Assembly (NCBI GenBank): GCA_014706295.1
Contig: JACSVZ010000011.1
Coordinates: 4,652,663 to 4,716,662 of the forward strand
Length of the DNA stretch: 64,000 bases
Source of the DNA: Lycocorax pyrrhopterus obiensis
Lineage: Eukaryota > Chordata > Aves > Passeriformes > Paradisaeidae
Direction: 5' to 3'
This document shows positions 63,802 through 64,000 of this stretch, in pieces. The notes below the pieces were generated by a model. That model made no database searches, was not told where the DNA came from, and saw only the letters and a list, made by a program, of their open reading frames with translations. Position numbers and translations under genes: made by a program. The first letter of the stretch is position 1. Every line of letters starts with the position of its first letter.

Positions 63802-64000
63802 GTAATATTTTTTTATTTTCAAAGTGAGAGTTATGAGTCTCATATAAATAATCACCAGTTTCTAATCCCTTCTGCTCTGCCAGTGACAGCAGCCTTCACC
63901 ACCCTCTTGAGATTTAAAAGGTCAATTTTTCCTTGCTGCTTCCCAAGCATGGGAATAACCTCTTGAATTAGTTTCTGAATCTACCACTGTCATCTCCTTC

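Overview
The window looks like bird nuclear DNA. It carries truncated CR1 LINE 3' ends, avian-type endogenous retroviruses (ERVs) and their solo LTRs, and compact vertebrate genes with GT-AG introns and CpG-island promoters. The ERV style suggests a songbird, but that is an inference. Three host gene structures can be built exon by exon: NUDT7 (complete, + strand), a large 5' part of HYDIN (minus strand), and the first two exons of VAT1L (+ strand, running off the right edge).

Layout. 1-3780: retroviral debris, made of the 3' end of a pol gene with an integrase core, its 3' LTR, an opposed gag-like fragment abutting that LTR, and a decayed gammaretrovirus-like gag fragment ending in a zinc knuckle. 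3786-8735: a CR1 remnant, then NUDT7, a peroxisomal CoA/acyl-CoA Nudix hydrolase, in three coding exons. 8.7-12.0 kb: intergenic sequence with an orphan GC-rich island at 11.04-11.3 kb. 12.0-15.2 kb: a rearranged block holding a broken 5' fragment of the cap methyltransferase gene CMTR2, an exon-like repeated motif, and two arms of an inverted repeat that each contain the start of the same HYDIN exon. 15.0-43.5 kb: 27 minus-strand HYDIN exons, with open reading frame and consistent splice phases throughout (about 1,435 codons), matching only the N-terminal part of the roughly 5,100-residue axonemal protein. Five LTR elements are associated with this segment, four in its introns and one just upstream. 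43.5-57.1 kb: the HYDIN 5' flank, a minus-strand LTR, and a gene-poor AT-rich stretch with one CR1 copy. 57.1-64 kb: VAT1L CpG-island promoter, exon 1, a 6.2 kb intron and exon 2.

In human, NUDT7 and VAT1L are neighbours on 16q23, while HYDIN and CMTR2 are neighbours several megabases away on 16q22. The most interesting reading of this window is therefore a segmental transfer of HYDIN/CMTR2 material into the NUDT7-VAT1L interval. The HYDIN part has kept an intact reading frame while the CMTR2 part has decayed. An assembly join or a split HYDIN gene are the main alternatives.
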